From Nocardioides sp. (GTDB taxonomy: Bacteria; Actinomycetota; Actinomycetes; Propionibacteriales; Nocardioidaceae), in contig JAICSK010000005.1 in assembly GCA_025936915.1 (NCBI GenBank), positions 1 through 37,958 of the forward strand: a stretch of DNA of 37,958 nt. The letters run 5' to 3'. The translations under genes were made by a program, and so were the position numbers. Under the pieces are notes generated by a model, which had not been told where the DNA came from, did no database searches, and saw only the letters and a program-made list of their open reading frames with translations. Shown piece by piece: positions 29,172 to 37,958 of the stretch. Every line of letters begins with the position of its first letter. The stretch's first letter is position 1.

Positions 29172-30993
29172 GGACGACCTCCTCCCCGTGCTCGTCGACC
29201 TCGCGCTCCTCGGTGAAGCGACTCGCCTGGAGGTCGTACATCGTGAAGTAGCGCCCGCGTTGTGCCATCAGCTCCTCGTGGCTGCCGAGCTCGATCGCCC
29301 GGCCGTGCTCGACGACGCAGATCAGCGCGGCCTGCCGGACCGTGGAGAAGCGGTGGGACACCAGGATCGTGGTCGCCTCGGAGGTCGCGGCCAGCACGCG
29401 ACGGAAGATCTCGGACTCCCCGCGTACGTCGAGCATCGCGGTGGGCTCGTCGAGCAGGACCGCGTAGGCGCCCGTGCGGACCTTCGCGATCGCCCGGGCC
29501 AGCGCGACCCGCTGCCACTGGCCGCCCGACAGGTCGACCCCACCGGCGTATCCCTTGGCCATCGGCGTGTCCAGCTCCGCCAGGTCGAGGGCTCCCGCCT
29601 GGTCGAGGGCGTGTCGGACCACGTCGTCGGCGGCACCGAGCGGCGCGACGTTGTCGCGCAGGGTGAGCTCGTAGCGGACGAAGTCCTGGAAGACGGCGGC
29701 CAGGCGGCTCCGCCAGGCTGTCAGGTCGATGTCGCGGAGGTCGACGCCGTCGATCTCGATCGCGCCGGAGTCGGGGTCGTACAGTCGGCAGAGCAGCTTG
29801 GCGATGGTCGTCTTGCCGGCGCCGTTCTGACCGACGATCGCCAGGGAGGCTCCGGCGGGGATCGTCAGGTCGAAGTGCTCGAGCACCGGCCGGCTTCCCG
29901 TGGGGTAGGTGAACGTGACGTCGCGGAACCGGATCTCGGGCGCCCGGCTCGAGGGTGCGGTCACACCACCGGCCCGAGCGAGAGCACCGGCCGCTCCCAT
30001 CTCCACCTCGAGCCGCTCGATGGCGACCACGGGAGCCGCGGCACCGTCGAGCGCCCAGCTCAGCCCGCCGAAGGCGATCGCGCTCGCGCCGAACGCCGCG
30101 CCCGCATAGGTGACGACCGCCCGCAGGTCGAGGGTGCCGGCGGATCCGCGTCGGGCGAGGACGACGAACAGCACGGCATTGGCGACGAGCACGATCAGCA
30201 GAGCGCCGGTCAGGGACTTCTCCCGGAGCCGGGTGGCGTCGTACTGGAGCTGGTGGAGGTGGAGCCGGTGACGGGTGAACCGGTCGAGCAGCCACGGGGC
30301 GAGCCCGAAGAGCCGGACCTCCTTGGCGGCGGCTGGCTCGGTGGCGAGGTCGTAGGCGTAGTTGGTGTGGCGTCTGGCGGTCTTGACCTCGTCGGTGTTG
30401 CGGTCGCGCCAGACACCGCTCTCGCGGAGCAACCAGTGGGTCGAGCCCCACGCTCCGAGGAGGAGGAGCGGAGCCCACCAGGTGAAGCCGACGAGGACGA
30501 GGGCAGAGGCGATGCCGCCGAGGAGCATGGTCAGTCCCTGGGCGATGAAGTCCATGTTCATGAACATCGGCGGGCCGGTCCAACCGAGGTCGAAGTCGCG
30601 GGCCGTCGTCAGGTCGTTGGTGAGGTCGCCGCGCTCGAGATGCCCCACGCCCTCGGGGCCGAGGGTGATCCTCATCAGCCGGTCGTTGAGGACCGAGCTG
30701 ACGTGGTCGCCGAGCAGCGTGCCCACCACCTGGTGGATCGGTGGGCTGATCTGCGACAGCACGAAGACGACGGCGAACGCCGTCAGCGGCCCCGCGAGCG
30801 CGCCGCCGTCCTGCACGCGACCGACCAGCACACCCGTGGCGATCGCCAGCCCGGGCGGGACGAGTGCCCGGACCAGGAGCAGCACCCACCACGCCACCGC
30901 GAACCCGGGGACGTCGCGGGTGATGGTGACGAAGAAGCGTGTGGCCGGCCGAGACCGCAGGTCGGCGAGCATCCGAGCCGGCGAGAGGACCAC
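29158..30993 (-). CDS. ABC transporter ATP-binding/permease protein (half-transporter B)
   Basis: Walker A GQNGAGKTT, signature LSGGQWQR, Walker B VLLDEPTAMLD; 14-bp overlap with half-transporter A. Confidence 0.92.
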
Positions 30994-31102
30994 CCGGTCA
31001 CCCTAGGGCCGGGAGCCGACAGCCTCTCGACGGTGCTCTCGAACCTCATGCCCCGATCCCGTCGTCGCGCGCGGGTCGGGTACGCCTCGTAGGGTGCCGG
31101 GC

Positions 31103-31462
31103 ATGCGAGGCGCGACGCCGGTCAGCCCGGTGAACAGCTACGCGGTCCGCCTGGGGGACCGGGTCGACGTCGTGCTGGCCGACCCCGTGGCGCCGCTGGA
31201 CGCTGGGCGTGCGTCGGTCGTCCTGAGGCGTGGTGACCAGCGGATGCGAGCCGCCGCGAGCCTGGTCGACGGCGGCGGCCGGGGACGCCGGCTGGTCGCG
31301 ACCTTCGCCGCCGGCGATCTGACGGACGGGCAGTACCTCCTCCTCGTGCGCGGGGGCGGCTCCCGGGTGAAGCCGGGTGTCCGGCTCCTGGTACAGGGCG
31401 ATCTCCCGCTGGTGCTGCGGTGGGGCGACCGGGTGTCGACGGTCGAGGACCGGGTCAGCTGA
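31103..31462 (+). CDS. Hypothetical protein
   Basis: MRGATPVSPVNSYAVRLGDRVDVVLADPVAPLDAGRASVVLRRGDQRMRAAASLV...; isolated + strand ORF between minus-strand genes, no recognised family. Confidence 0.5.
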   Translation: MRGATPVSPVNSYAVRLGDRVDVVLADPVAPLDAGRASVVLRRGDQRMRAAASLVDGGGRGRRLVATFAAGDLTDGQYLLLVRGGGSRVKPGVRLLVQGDLPLVLRWGDRVSTVEDRVS

Positions 31463-32684
31463 AGGACGCCAGGAGGTCGGCGAGATGTGCCCGTTCGGGC
31501 TCGTTGTCGCACAGCTCGACCGCCCGGACGAGCTCGGTCCGGGCCTCGTCCGTGCGGCCGACCCGCGCGAGGAGCTGCCCGCGGACCCCGGGCAGACGGT
31601 GACCGGGCAGCTCGAGCCCGTCGAGGGCCCGCAGACCGGCCAGGGGGCCGTCTGCCTCCGCCACCGCGACGGCCCGGTTGAGCCGGACGACCGGCGTGTC
31701 CTCGAGAGCGACCAGCTCGTCGTACCGCTCGACGATGCGCGGCCAGTCGGTAGCGTCGGGGTGCGGGGCGATCGCGTGCTCGGCGGCGATCAGTGCCTGC
31801 AGGAGGTACGGCGTGCCGGGAGCGGTCACGTGCGGGGTCAGCACGTCGAGGGCCTCGGTGATCTCCTCGGCGTGCCACAGCGCGCGATCCTGGTCCGGCA
31901 GCAGGACGAGCCGTCCGTCGCGCAGCCGCGCGTCCCGGCGCGAGTGCTGGAGAAGCATCAGGCCGAGCAGCCCGTCGAGGTCCGTCCGACCCGGCAGCAG
32001 CTCGCGGAGCAGTCGCCCGAGCCGGATCGCCTCGGACGCCAGGTCGGTGCGCACCAGCTCGGTGCCGGACGGCGGCGTGTACCCGGCCGTGAAGGCGAGG
32101 TAGGTGACGTCGGCTGCTCGGCCGACACGGACCTTGAGCTCCGGGCCGACCGGCACCTCGAACCGCTCGCCGGCCAGGCTCTTGCGCGCCCGGGTGAGCC
32201 GCGCCGCCATCGTGGCGGTGGGCATCAAGAAGAGCCGGGCGATGTCGGCCGTCGACACTCCCATGACCATCCGCAGCGTGAGCGCCGCGGCGTTCTCGCG
32301 GGACAGGGCGGGGTGGGCGCAGAGGAGCACGAGACGCAACCGCTCGTCGCGCACCGGCTCGCCGGCGTCGGCCATCACGCGCTGCGCCTCCTCCTGGAGC
32401 TCGGCCTCGACCGAGAGCAGCGGCAGCCGCCTGGCAGCGACCGCCTCGGCCCGCAGCCGGTCGAGGATGCGGCGCCTGGCGCTGGTGAGCAGCCAGGCCG
32501 GTGGGTTCGCCGGTACGCCGTCGCGCGGCCACGTGCGCGCGGCGGCCTCGAAGGCGTCGGCCAGCCCGTCCTCGGCCAGGTCGAGGCGCCGGAACTGGGC
32601 GACCAGCAGCGCCGTCAGACGGCCCCACTGGTCGCGCCATGCCGACCCGAGCGCCGACTCGGGTGCGGTCTCCTCAGCCGTCAT
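31455..32684 (-). CDS. ECF-type RNA polymerase sigma factor with C-terminal extension (ECF42-like)
   Basis: DLAEDGLADAFEAAARTWPRDGVPANPPAWLLTSARRRILDRLR, LRLVLLCAHPALSRENAAALTLRMVMGVSTADIARLFLM; overlaps upstream YCII gene. Confidence 0.9.
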   Translation of the reverse strand: MTAEETAPESALGSAWRDQWGRLTALLVAQFRRLDLAEDGLADAFEAAARTWPRDGVPANPPAWLLTSARRRILDRLRAEAVAARRLPLLSVEAELQEEAQRVMADAGEPVRDERLRLVLLCAHPALSRENAAALTLRMVMGVSTADIARLFLMPTATMAARLTRARKSLAGERFEVPVGPELKVRVGRAADVTYLAFTAGYTPPSGTELVRTDLASEAIRLGRLLRELLPGRTDLDGLLGLMLLQHSRRDARLRDGRLVLLPDQDRALWHAEEITEALDVLTPHVTAPGTPYLLQALIAAEHAIAPHPDATDWPRIVERYDELVALEDTPVVRLNRAVAVAEADGPLAGLRALDGLELPGHRLPGVRGQLLARVGRTDEARTELVRAVELCDNEPERAHLADLLASFS

Positions 32685-33036
32685 GACCGCCGATGGGGAT
32701 GGCGGGCCGGATCTCGACCGTGTACGCCTCGGGGAGCAGCCTGACGAGATCGATCGCGGTGTCCCTCGAGTCGACGTCGATCAGGTAGAAGCCGCCCAGC
32801 TGCTCCGTGGACTCGACGTACGACCCCTCGGTCACCAGGCGGTCGCGTCCCGTCCCGGGCCGCACGGTCACCCCCTCCGTCGGCAACGCGAGCGCCTCGC
32901 CGGCGACCATGTCGCCGCGCTCGCGCACCGCCGCGTCGAACGACCGATGGCGCTCGAACACCTCGTCGCGGTAGTCCGGCGTCGCGGCGTCCCAGGCCTC
33001 GGGGTCCTCCTCGGCCATCAGGACCAGGAACTTCAC
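32674..33036 (-). CDS. YCII/DGPF-family protein
   Basis: VKFLVLMAEEDPEAWDAATPDYRDEVFERHRSFDAAVRERGDMVAGEAL...VTEGSYVESTEQLGGFYLIDVDSRDTAIDL; GTG start overlapping upstream TGA. Confidence 0.85.
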   Translation of the reverse strand: MKFLVLMAEEDPEAWDAATPDYRDEVFERHRSFDAAVRERGDMVAGEALALPTEGVTVRPGTGRDRLVTEGSYVESTEQLGGFYLIDVDSRDTAIDLVRLLPEAYTVEIRPAIPIGGHDG

Positions 33037-33395
33037 GAGGGGCCGCCACCCCGGCACTCACGGATCTCGATCGCGCCCTCGCCCCGGCCGAGGACCTTGC
33101 AGACCTCGATGAGGTCGTCGAGATCCGCGGTCTCGATCACGTAGAAGCCGGTGAGCTGCTCGGCGGTCTCGGCGTACGGTCCCTCGGTGACGGTGTGCTC
33201 GCCGGTGCCGGAGGTGCGCAGCACGCGCGCCTCGCTGCTCGGCGCGAGCTCGGCTCCGCCGGTCACCTTGTGCCCGCGCTCGGCCAGTCGCCTGGCGAAC
33301 TCCGCGTGCACGGCGTACATCTCCTGCTTCTGTGCGTCGGGCGTGGTCGCCCACGCGGCCTCGTCGCCGGGCAGGAGTACGACGTAGCTGGTCAT
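33033..33395 (-). CDS. YCII/DGPF-family protein
   Basis: MTSYVVLLPGDEAAWATTPDAQKQEMYAVHAEFARRLAERGHKVTGGAEL...VTEGPYAETAEQLTGFYVIETADLDDLIEV. Confidence 0.87.
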   Translation of the reverse strand: MTSYVVLLPGDEAAWATTPDAQKQEMYAVHAEFARRLAERGHKVTGGAELAPSSEARVLRTSGTGEHTVTEGPYAETAEQLTGFYVIETADLDDLIEVCKVLGRGEGAIEIRECRGGGPS

Positions 33396-33442
33396 GGCTG
33401 GTCCTCTCGGGTCGTGGGGACGAGTGTTCCCCTCATCCCGAT

Positions 33443-33469
33443 GACGCGCGAGAGGTCGCCGGATCGACA
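33443..33469 (-). promoter_or_regulatory. Candidate ECF promoter TGTCGA-N17-CGTC
   Basis: Minus-strand TGTCGA (33464-33469), 17-nt spacer, CGTC (33443-33446), 48 bp upstream of the YCII start at 33395. Confidence 0.5.
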
Positions 33470-33475
33470 GCTCCG

Positions 33476-34501
33476 TCAGAGCCAGTCGAGGACGATCTTT
33501 CCGCACTCGCCGCGCGCGACGAGGTCGAACGCCTCGTCGTACCGATCAGCCGGCAGACGGTGGGTGACGACCGCGCTCACGTCCAGTCCGCTCTGCAGCA
33601 TCGCCGCCATCTTGTACCAGGTCTCGAAGATGCGGCGACCGTAGATGCCCTGGATCTCGAGGCCCTTGAAGATCAGGGCGTTGACGTCCAGCGTGATCGG
33701 CCCGGCCGGGATGCCGAGGACCGCGATCCGACCGCCGTGGTTCATCGACTCCAGCATGTGGTTGAACGCGGCCTCGGCGCCGCTCATCTCCAGGCCCACG
33801 TCGAAGCCTTCGGTCATGCCCAGGTCGGCCATCACGGACTCGAGATTCTCGGTGCGTACGTCGACCACACGGGTCGCGCCGTGCTCGGCGGCCATCGACA
33901 GCCGGTAGGGATTCACGTCGGTGACGACGACGTGACGCGCCCCGATGTGCCGCACGATCGCGGCCGCCATCACACCGATCGGACCGGCGCCGGTGATCAC
34001 GACGTCCTCGCCGACCACGTCGAACCGCAGGGCGGTGTGGGTCGCGTTGCCCAACGGATCCAGCACGGCGGCGACGTCGGGCGTGATGTGGTCGGGTACG
34101 ACGAACACGTTCTGCGAGGGGATGACGACGAAGTCGGCGAACGCACCCGGGCGGGTGACGCCGACGCCGGTGTGGAAGTGGCAGAACTCGCGTCGGCCGC
34201 CCTTGCAGTTGCGGCAGTGACCGCAGGTGACGTGACCCTCGCCGGCGACGCGCTGTCCGACCTCGAGACCGCGCACACCGGTGCCCATCGCGGCTATCTC
34301 GCCGGTGAACTCGTGACCGACCACCAAGGGGACCGGGATCGTCGCCTGAGCCCACGGGTCCCAGTTGAGGATGTGCAGATCGGTGCCGCAGATCGAGGTC
34401 TTGTGCACGCGGATCAGCACGTCTCCGTCACCCGGCTCGGGCAGCGGCACGTCCTGCATCCACAGGCCCGGCTCGGCCTTGGCCTTCACCAGCGCTCTCA
34501 T
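33476..34501 (-). CDS. tdh: L-threonine 3-dehydrogenase
   Basis: [69 protein letters not shown]; Zn-MDR dehydrogenase. Confidence 0.95.
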   Translation of the reverse strand: MRALVKAKAEPGLWMQDVPLPEPGDGDVLIRVHKTSICGTDLHILNWDPWAQATIPVPLVVGHEFTGEIAAMGTGVRGLEVGQRVAGEGHVTCGHCRNCKGGRREFCHFHTGVGVTRPGAFADFVVIPSQNVFVVPDHITPDVAAVLDPLGNATHTALRFDVVGEDVVITGAGPIGVMAAAIVRHIGARHVVVTDVNPYRLSMAAEHGATRVVDVRTENLESVMADLGMTEGFDVGLEMSGAEAAFNHMLESMNHGGRIAVLGIPAGPITLDVNALIFKGLEIQGIYGRRIFETWYKMAAMLQSGLDVSAVVTHRLPADRYDEAFDLVARGECGKIVLDWL

Positions 34502-35691
34502 CGCGGGACGCCACCCATCTCGGCCGCAACCTCCGTGAACGCCGCCACCGCGCGATCGATGTCCTCGTCGCTGTGGGCCGCGGACATCTGGGTGCGGATG
34601 CGCGCCTTGCCCTGAGGGACGACCGGGAAGCTGAAGGCGATCACGTAGATGCCCTTGGCCAGCAGGCGGTCGGCCATGTCGCCGGCGATCTTGGCCTCGC
34701 CGATCATCACCGGGATGATCGGGTGGCCGGCACCCGCGAGCGTGAAGCCGGCCGCCTCCATGCCGGCGCGGAACCTCGACGCGTTGCGCTCGAGCTGCCG
34801 CTGGAGGTCGTCGCCCGACCGCAGCATCTCCAGCACGCCCATCGTCGTGGCGGCGATCGTGGGCGCCAGCGAGTTGCTGAACAGGTAGGGCCGCGAGCGC
34901 TGCCGCAGCCAGTCGACGATCTCCTGCCGGCCACTGGTGTAACCGCCGCTCGCGCCGCCCAGCGCCTTGCCCAGCGTCCCGGTGACGATGTCCACCCGGT
35001 CGGCCACGCCGCAGTACGTCGGTGTGCCGCGGCCGCCCTCACCCACGAAGCCGACCGCGTGCGAGTCGTCCACCATGACCAGCGCGTCGTACTCCTCGGC
35101 GAGGTCGCAGATGGTGCCCAGGTCGGCGATGACACCGTCCATCGAGAACACCCCGTCGGTCGCGATCAGTCGGTAGCGAGCATCCGCGGCGTCACGCAGG
35201 CGCTGCTCCAGCTGCGCCATGTCGTTGTTGTCGTAGCGCATGCGCCGGGCCTTGCAGAGCCGGATGCCGTCGATGATCGACGCGTGGTTGAGCGCGTCGG
35301 AGATGACGCAGTCCTGCTCGTCGAGGAGCGTCTCGAAAAGGCCGCCGTTCGCGTCGAAGCACGACGAGTAGAGGATCGTGTCGTCCGTGCCGAGGAAGTC
35401 GCTGACGGCCGCCTCGAGTGCCGTGTGGACCGTCTGCGTGCCGCAGATGAAGCGCACCGACGCCATCCCGTAGCCGTAGGTGTCGAGCGCCTCGCGCGCC
35501 GCCTGCAGCAGCTGCGGATGGTCGGCGAGCCCGAGGTAGTTGTTGGCGCAGAGGTTGAGGACCTCGCTGCCGTCGGCCAGCCTGATGTGCGCGCTCTGCG
35601 GCGACGCGATCACCCGCTCCGCCTTGAACAGTCCATCGTCCCGGAGGCCGTCCGTGCGCTGGGCGAGGTCGGCGAGAATCGCGGTTCGCAT
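34498..35691 (-). CDS. kbl: Glycine C-acetyltransferase (2-amino-3-ketobutyrate CoA ligase)
   Basis: [69 protein letters not shown] overlap with tdh. Confidence 0.95.
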   Translation of the reverse strand: MRTAILADLAQRTDGLRDDGLFKAERVIASPQSAHIRLADGSEVLNLCANNYLGLADHPQLLQAAREALDTYGYGMASVRFICGTQTVHTALEAAVSDFLGTDDTILYSSCFDANGGLFETLLDEQDCVISDALNHASIIDGIRLCKARRMRYDNNDMAQLEQRLRDAADARYRLIATDGVFSMDGVIADLGTICDLAEEYDALVMVDDSHAVGFVGEGGRGTPTYCGVADRVDIVTGTLGKALGGASGGYTSGRQEIVDWLRQRSRPYLFSNSLAPTIAATTMGVLEMLRSGDDLQRQLERNASRFRAGMEAAGFTLAGAGHPIIPVMIGEAKIAGDMADRLLAKGIYVIAFSFPVVPQGKARIRTQMSAAHSDEDIDRAVAAFTEVAAEMGGVPR

Positions 35692-35711
35692 GGAGCGACC
35701 TTACGGTCAGG

Positions 35712-36068
35712 TCAGGACTCCTCGACCAGCCGGATCTCCACCGCCGGGTGGGCCTCGACCAGGACCTCGGCGGCCTCGAGGAGTCCCTCCTCGTCGTCGC
35801 AGGTGACGAGGTAGAAGCCGGACAGCTGCTCGGCCGACTCGGTGTACGGCCCGCTGGTGACCAGGGCGGTTCCGTTCGGGCCCCGTCGTACGACGTGGGC
35901 GTGCCGCGAGGCCGCGAGCTCGCGGCCACCCGTGACCTCGCCGCCGCGCTTCTCGAGCAGGCGGGCGAACTGCATGTCGGTGTCGTAGACGGCCTGGTGG
36001 TCGGCCTGGGTGCCGGCGTCCCACTCGGCCTCGTTGTCGGCGGGGAACATGACGACGTAACGGCTCAT
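35712..36068 (-). CDS. YCII/DGPF-family protein
   Basis: MSRYVVMFPADNEAEWDAGTQADHQAVYDTDMQFARLLEKRGGEVTGGREL...VTSGPYTESAEQLSGFYLVTCDDEEGLLEAAEVL. Confidence 0.87.
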   Translation of the reverse strand: MSRYVVMFPADNEAEWDAGTQADHQAVYDTDMQFARLLEKRGGEVTGGRELAASRHAHVVRRGPNGTALVTSGPYTESAEQLSGFYLVTCDDEEGLLEAAEVLVEAHPAVEIRLVEES

Positions 36069-36109
36069 GGGTGAGTCCTCTCTCGGTCGTGTGAGTCTGT
36101 CACCGCGGT

Positions 36110-36136
36110 GACGACCGGTGTCCGGTCAGATCGACG
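36110..36136 (-). promoter_or_regulatory. Candidate ECF promoter CGTCGA-N17-CGTC
   Basis: Minus-strand CGTCGA (36131-36136), 17-nt spacer, CGTC (36110-36113), 42 bp upstream of the YCII start at 36068. Confidence 0.45.
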
Positions 36137-36794
36137 TTCGGGTCGCAACGGGTGCCGGGAAGAGCCTGATGAACCGTCGTGCGACCGATCGGAGGCCACC
36201 CACCGAGACGTTGCCGTCCGACTCGGCGTCGGCGAGGGAACGTCCCCGCCAGAGCACCGCGCGGAGCCCCGCGACGGATCCCTCGATCCGGGCATCGGGC
36301 TGGTCGGCCACGCCCCGGCGCAGCTCGAGCGTGCGGTCGTGCACCTCGACCACCAGAGGCTCGCCGTCGACGACCAGGGCGAGCGTGGTGTCGAGCCCGT
36401 CGGCCCGGCCCGGGTCGAAGACGGTGGAGAGTGCGACCGCGAACGCGTCGACGGTCATCTCGTGGGTCACCGCCTGGAAGCCCTCCTGGCTGCCCCACCG
36501 GCCCAACGCGTGCAGCACCGGCTCGAGGTCGCGGCCACGGCCGGTGAGCTCGTAGGCCCGGCCGGATCCGGGGGCCGTCAACGTGGTGGCCCGCAGCACG
36601 CCCGCCTGCTCGAGCTGCCTGAGTCGTTGGGACAGCACGTCGGTCGCGATGCCCGGGAGATGGGCTCGCAGATCGGTGAACCGCTTCGGGCCGAGCACCA
36701 GCTCGCGGACCACCAGGAGCGCCCACCGCTCGCCGATCACGTCCAGCGCGCGGGCGATACCGCACGGGTCTCCATAGGAACGTTTGCCCGCCAT
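36126..36794 (-). CDS. HxlR-family winged-helix transcriptional regulator with C-terminal SCP2-like extension
   Basis: MAGKRSYGDPCGIARALDVIGERWALLVVRELVLGPKRFTDLRAHLPGIATDVLSQRLRQLEQAGVLR. Confidence 0.9.
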   Translation of the reverse strand: MAGKRSYGDPCGIARALDVIGERWALLVVRELVLGPKRFTDLRAHLPGIATDVLSQRLRQLEQAGVLRATTLTAPGSGRAYELTGRGRDLEPVLHALGRWGSQEGFQAVTHEMTVDAFAVALSTVFDPGRADGLDTTLALVVDGEPLVVEVHDRTLELRRGVADQPDARIEGSVAGLRAVLWRGRSLADAESDGNVSVGGLRSVARRFIRLFPAPVATRTSI

Positions 36795-36824
36795 GCGGAA
36801 GAGGTTAGGCGAGGTAGACGGGTT

Positions 36825-36867
36825 TTCCAACTAATTACTTGGAATTTCCAACTAAAGGGTCTACGGT
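36825..36867. promoter_or_regulatory. HxlR-type operator array overlapping a candidate + strand promoter
   Basis: TTCCAACTAATTACTTGGAA (18/20 palindrome, 36825-36844), second half-site TTCCAACTAA at 36846-36855; TTGGAA(36839)-N17-TACGGT(36862) promoter-like. Confidence 0.65.
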
Positions 36868-36902
36868 GCTGGGACACGACGACACGAGCGATGGAGGTTC
36901 CG

Positions 36903-37685
36903 ATGAGTGAGCGCGACACCTACCCGGCCGGAGTCCCGTGCTGGGTGACCAACCTGCAGCACGACGTACCGGCAGCGACCTCCTTCTACCAGGAGCTGTT
37001 CGGCTGGGAGACCGAGAGCGGCCCCGGCGACGTGGCGCCGTACGCCCTGGGCCGGGTTCGCGGCCGAGACGTCGCCGGCATCGGCACGATGCCCGACCCC
37101 GTGGCCGCGCCGACGTGGGTGATGGAGGTGCGTGTCGACGACCTGGCCGTCACCGTGGACGCCGTGCGCCGGGCCGGTGGCACCGTCCTGCAGGAGGAGG
37201 TCGACTACATGCCCGTCGGCAAGCTGGGCGTCTTCGTCGATCCCGTGGGCGCGACCTTCTGTGCCTGGGAAGCCGGCGACCGCGAGGGCGCCCAGCTGGT
37301 CAACGAGCCGAGTGCGTGGTCGATGAGCGCCTTGCAGACCGCACATACCGACCGGGCCGCGCAGTTCTACGGCGAGGTGTTCGGCTGGGAGACCGAGGCG
37401 TTCGGGCCGGCCACGATGTTCCGGCTGCCCGGGTACGTCGGCGGCGAGCCCTCCCAGCCGGTCCCGCGCGACGTGGTGGCGGTGATGGTGCCGGCCGCTC
37501 CCGACGCGCCTTCCGCCTGGGGAGTGGACTTCTGGATCGACGACGTCGAGCGCGCCGTAGCCGAGGTACGGCGACTCGGCGGCTCCGTCCTGGCGGGGCC
37601 GTACGACGCGCCGCCGTCGTTCTCCCAGGCCGTCGTCGCCGACCCGGGTGGTGCCGTGCTGAGCCTGAGCCAGCTCAAGCGCTGA
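36903..37685 (+). CDS. VOC/glyoxalase-family protein, two tandem domains
   Basis: GVPCWVTNLQHDVPAATSFYQELFGWETESGPGD and LQTAHTDRAAQFYGEVFGWETEAFGPA; C-terminal VADPGGAVLSLSQLKR. Confidence 0.9.
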   Translation: MSERDTYPAGVPCWVTNLQHDVPAATSFYQELFGWETESGPGDVAPYALGRVRGRDVAGIGTMPDPVAAPTWVMEVRVDDLAVTVDAVRRAGGTVLQEEVDYMPVGKLGVFVDPVGATFCAWEAGDREGAQLVNEPSAWSMSALQTAHTDRAAQFYGEVFGWETEAFGPATMFRLPGYVGGEPSQPVPRDVVAVMVPAAPDAPSAWGVDFWIDDVERAVAEVRRLGGSVLAGPYDAPPSFSQAVVADPGGAVLSLSQLKR

Positions 37686-37733
37686 TCGTCGGGGCCCGGC
37701 GGTCAGGTGCTGAGCTGTCGGGTGCCCGCGCGG

Positions 37734-37958
37734 TCAGCCGCCGAGCGCCCGGACCGAGGGCGGCACCTCGATGCCGTCGCGCAGGTCGGGCGCCGCCTGG
37801 GGGGCGTCGTACACCTCACGCACGGGGACGACGCCCGCCCAGGCAGGTCCGGCGATGTCGTCGTCGGTGTCCTCGGGCCAGCCGGCCGAGATCTTCAACG
37901 ACCAGTCCTCGATCGGGAGGGCGAGCACCAGGGTGGCGGCGAGCTCGGCCTTGGTGGG
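37734..37958 (-). CDS. C-terminal part of a pyridoxamine 5'-phosphate oxidase-family (FMN-binding) protein, truncated by window end
   Basis: PTKAELAATLVLALPIEDWSLKISAGWPEDTDDDIAGPAWAGVVPVREVYDAPQAAPDL... Confidence 0.65.
   Translation of the reverse strand, partial: PTKAELAATLVLALPIEDWSLKISAGWPEDTDDDIAGPAWAGVVPVREVYDAPQAAPDLRDGIEVPPSVRALGG

Noticed and set aside
36099-36112. GTCACCGCGGTGAC palindrome upstream of the YCII gene
   Set aside because: Perfect but short, GC-rich 14-mer overlapping the proposed ECF -10; chance occurrence is plausible

Overview
Dense, high-GC actinobacterial chromosome segment (Nocardioidaceae-like by gene content; taxonomy is inference). About 37 protein-coding genes, one tRNA-Thr(UGU), the 3' end of an IS110-like transposase at the left edge, a SAM-I-type riboswitch and several strong palindromes/hairpins. 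Most genes are ordinary metabolism: cysS-rlmB, acyl-CoA dehydrogenase, soxR with a split transketolase, pdxY, ung, amine oxidase, otsA/otsB, tdh-kbl and a heterodimeric ABC transporter. The most interesting locus is 25.4-27.3 kb: a threonine-synthase-like gene behind a SAM-I riboswitch, followed by a CysO/MoaD-like sulfur carrier ending in -GGC, with a perfect 22-bp inverted repeat between them. This looks like a thiocarboxylate-dependent homocysteine (methionine) module rather than a threonine pathway. Second is a set of four YCII/DGPF-domain genes and two ECF42-like sigma factors, where candidate ECF promoters (TGTCGA-N17-CGTC-like) precede the YCII genes and two YCII genes flank tdh-kbl. 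Third is a strongly over-represented octamer, GTACGACG (37 eye-counted occurrences on both strands). All calls come from reading the sequence and the supplied ORFs; no database search was run.
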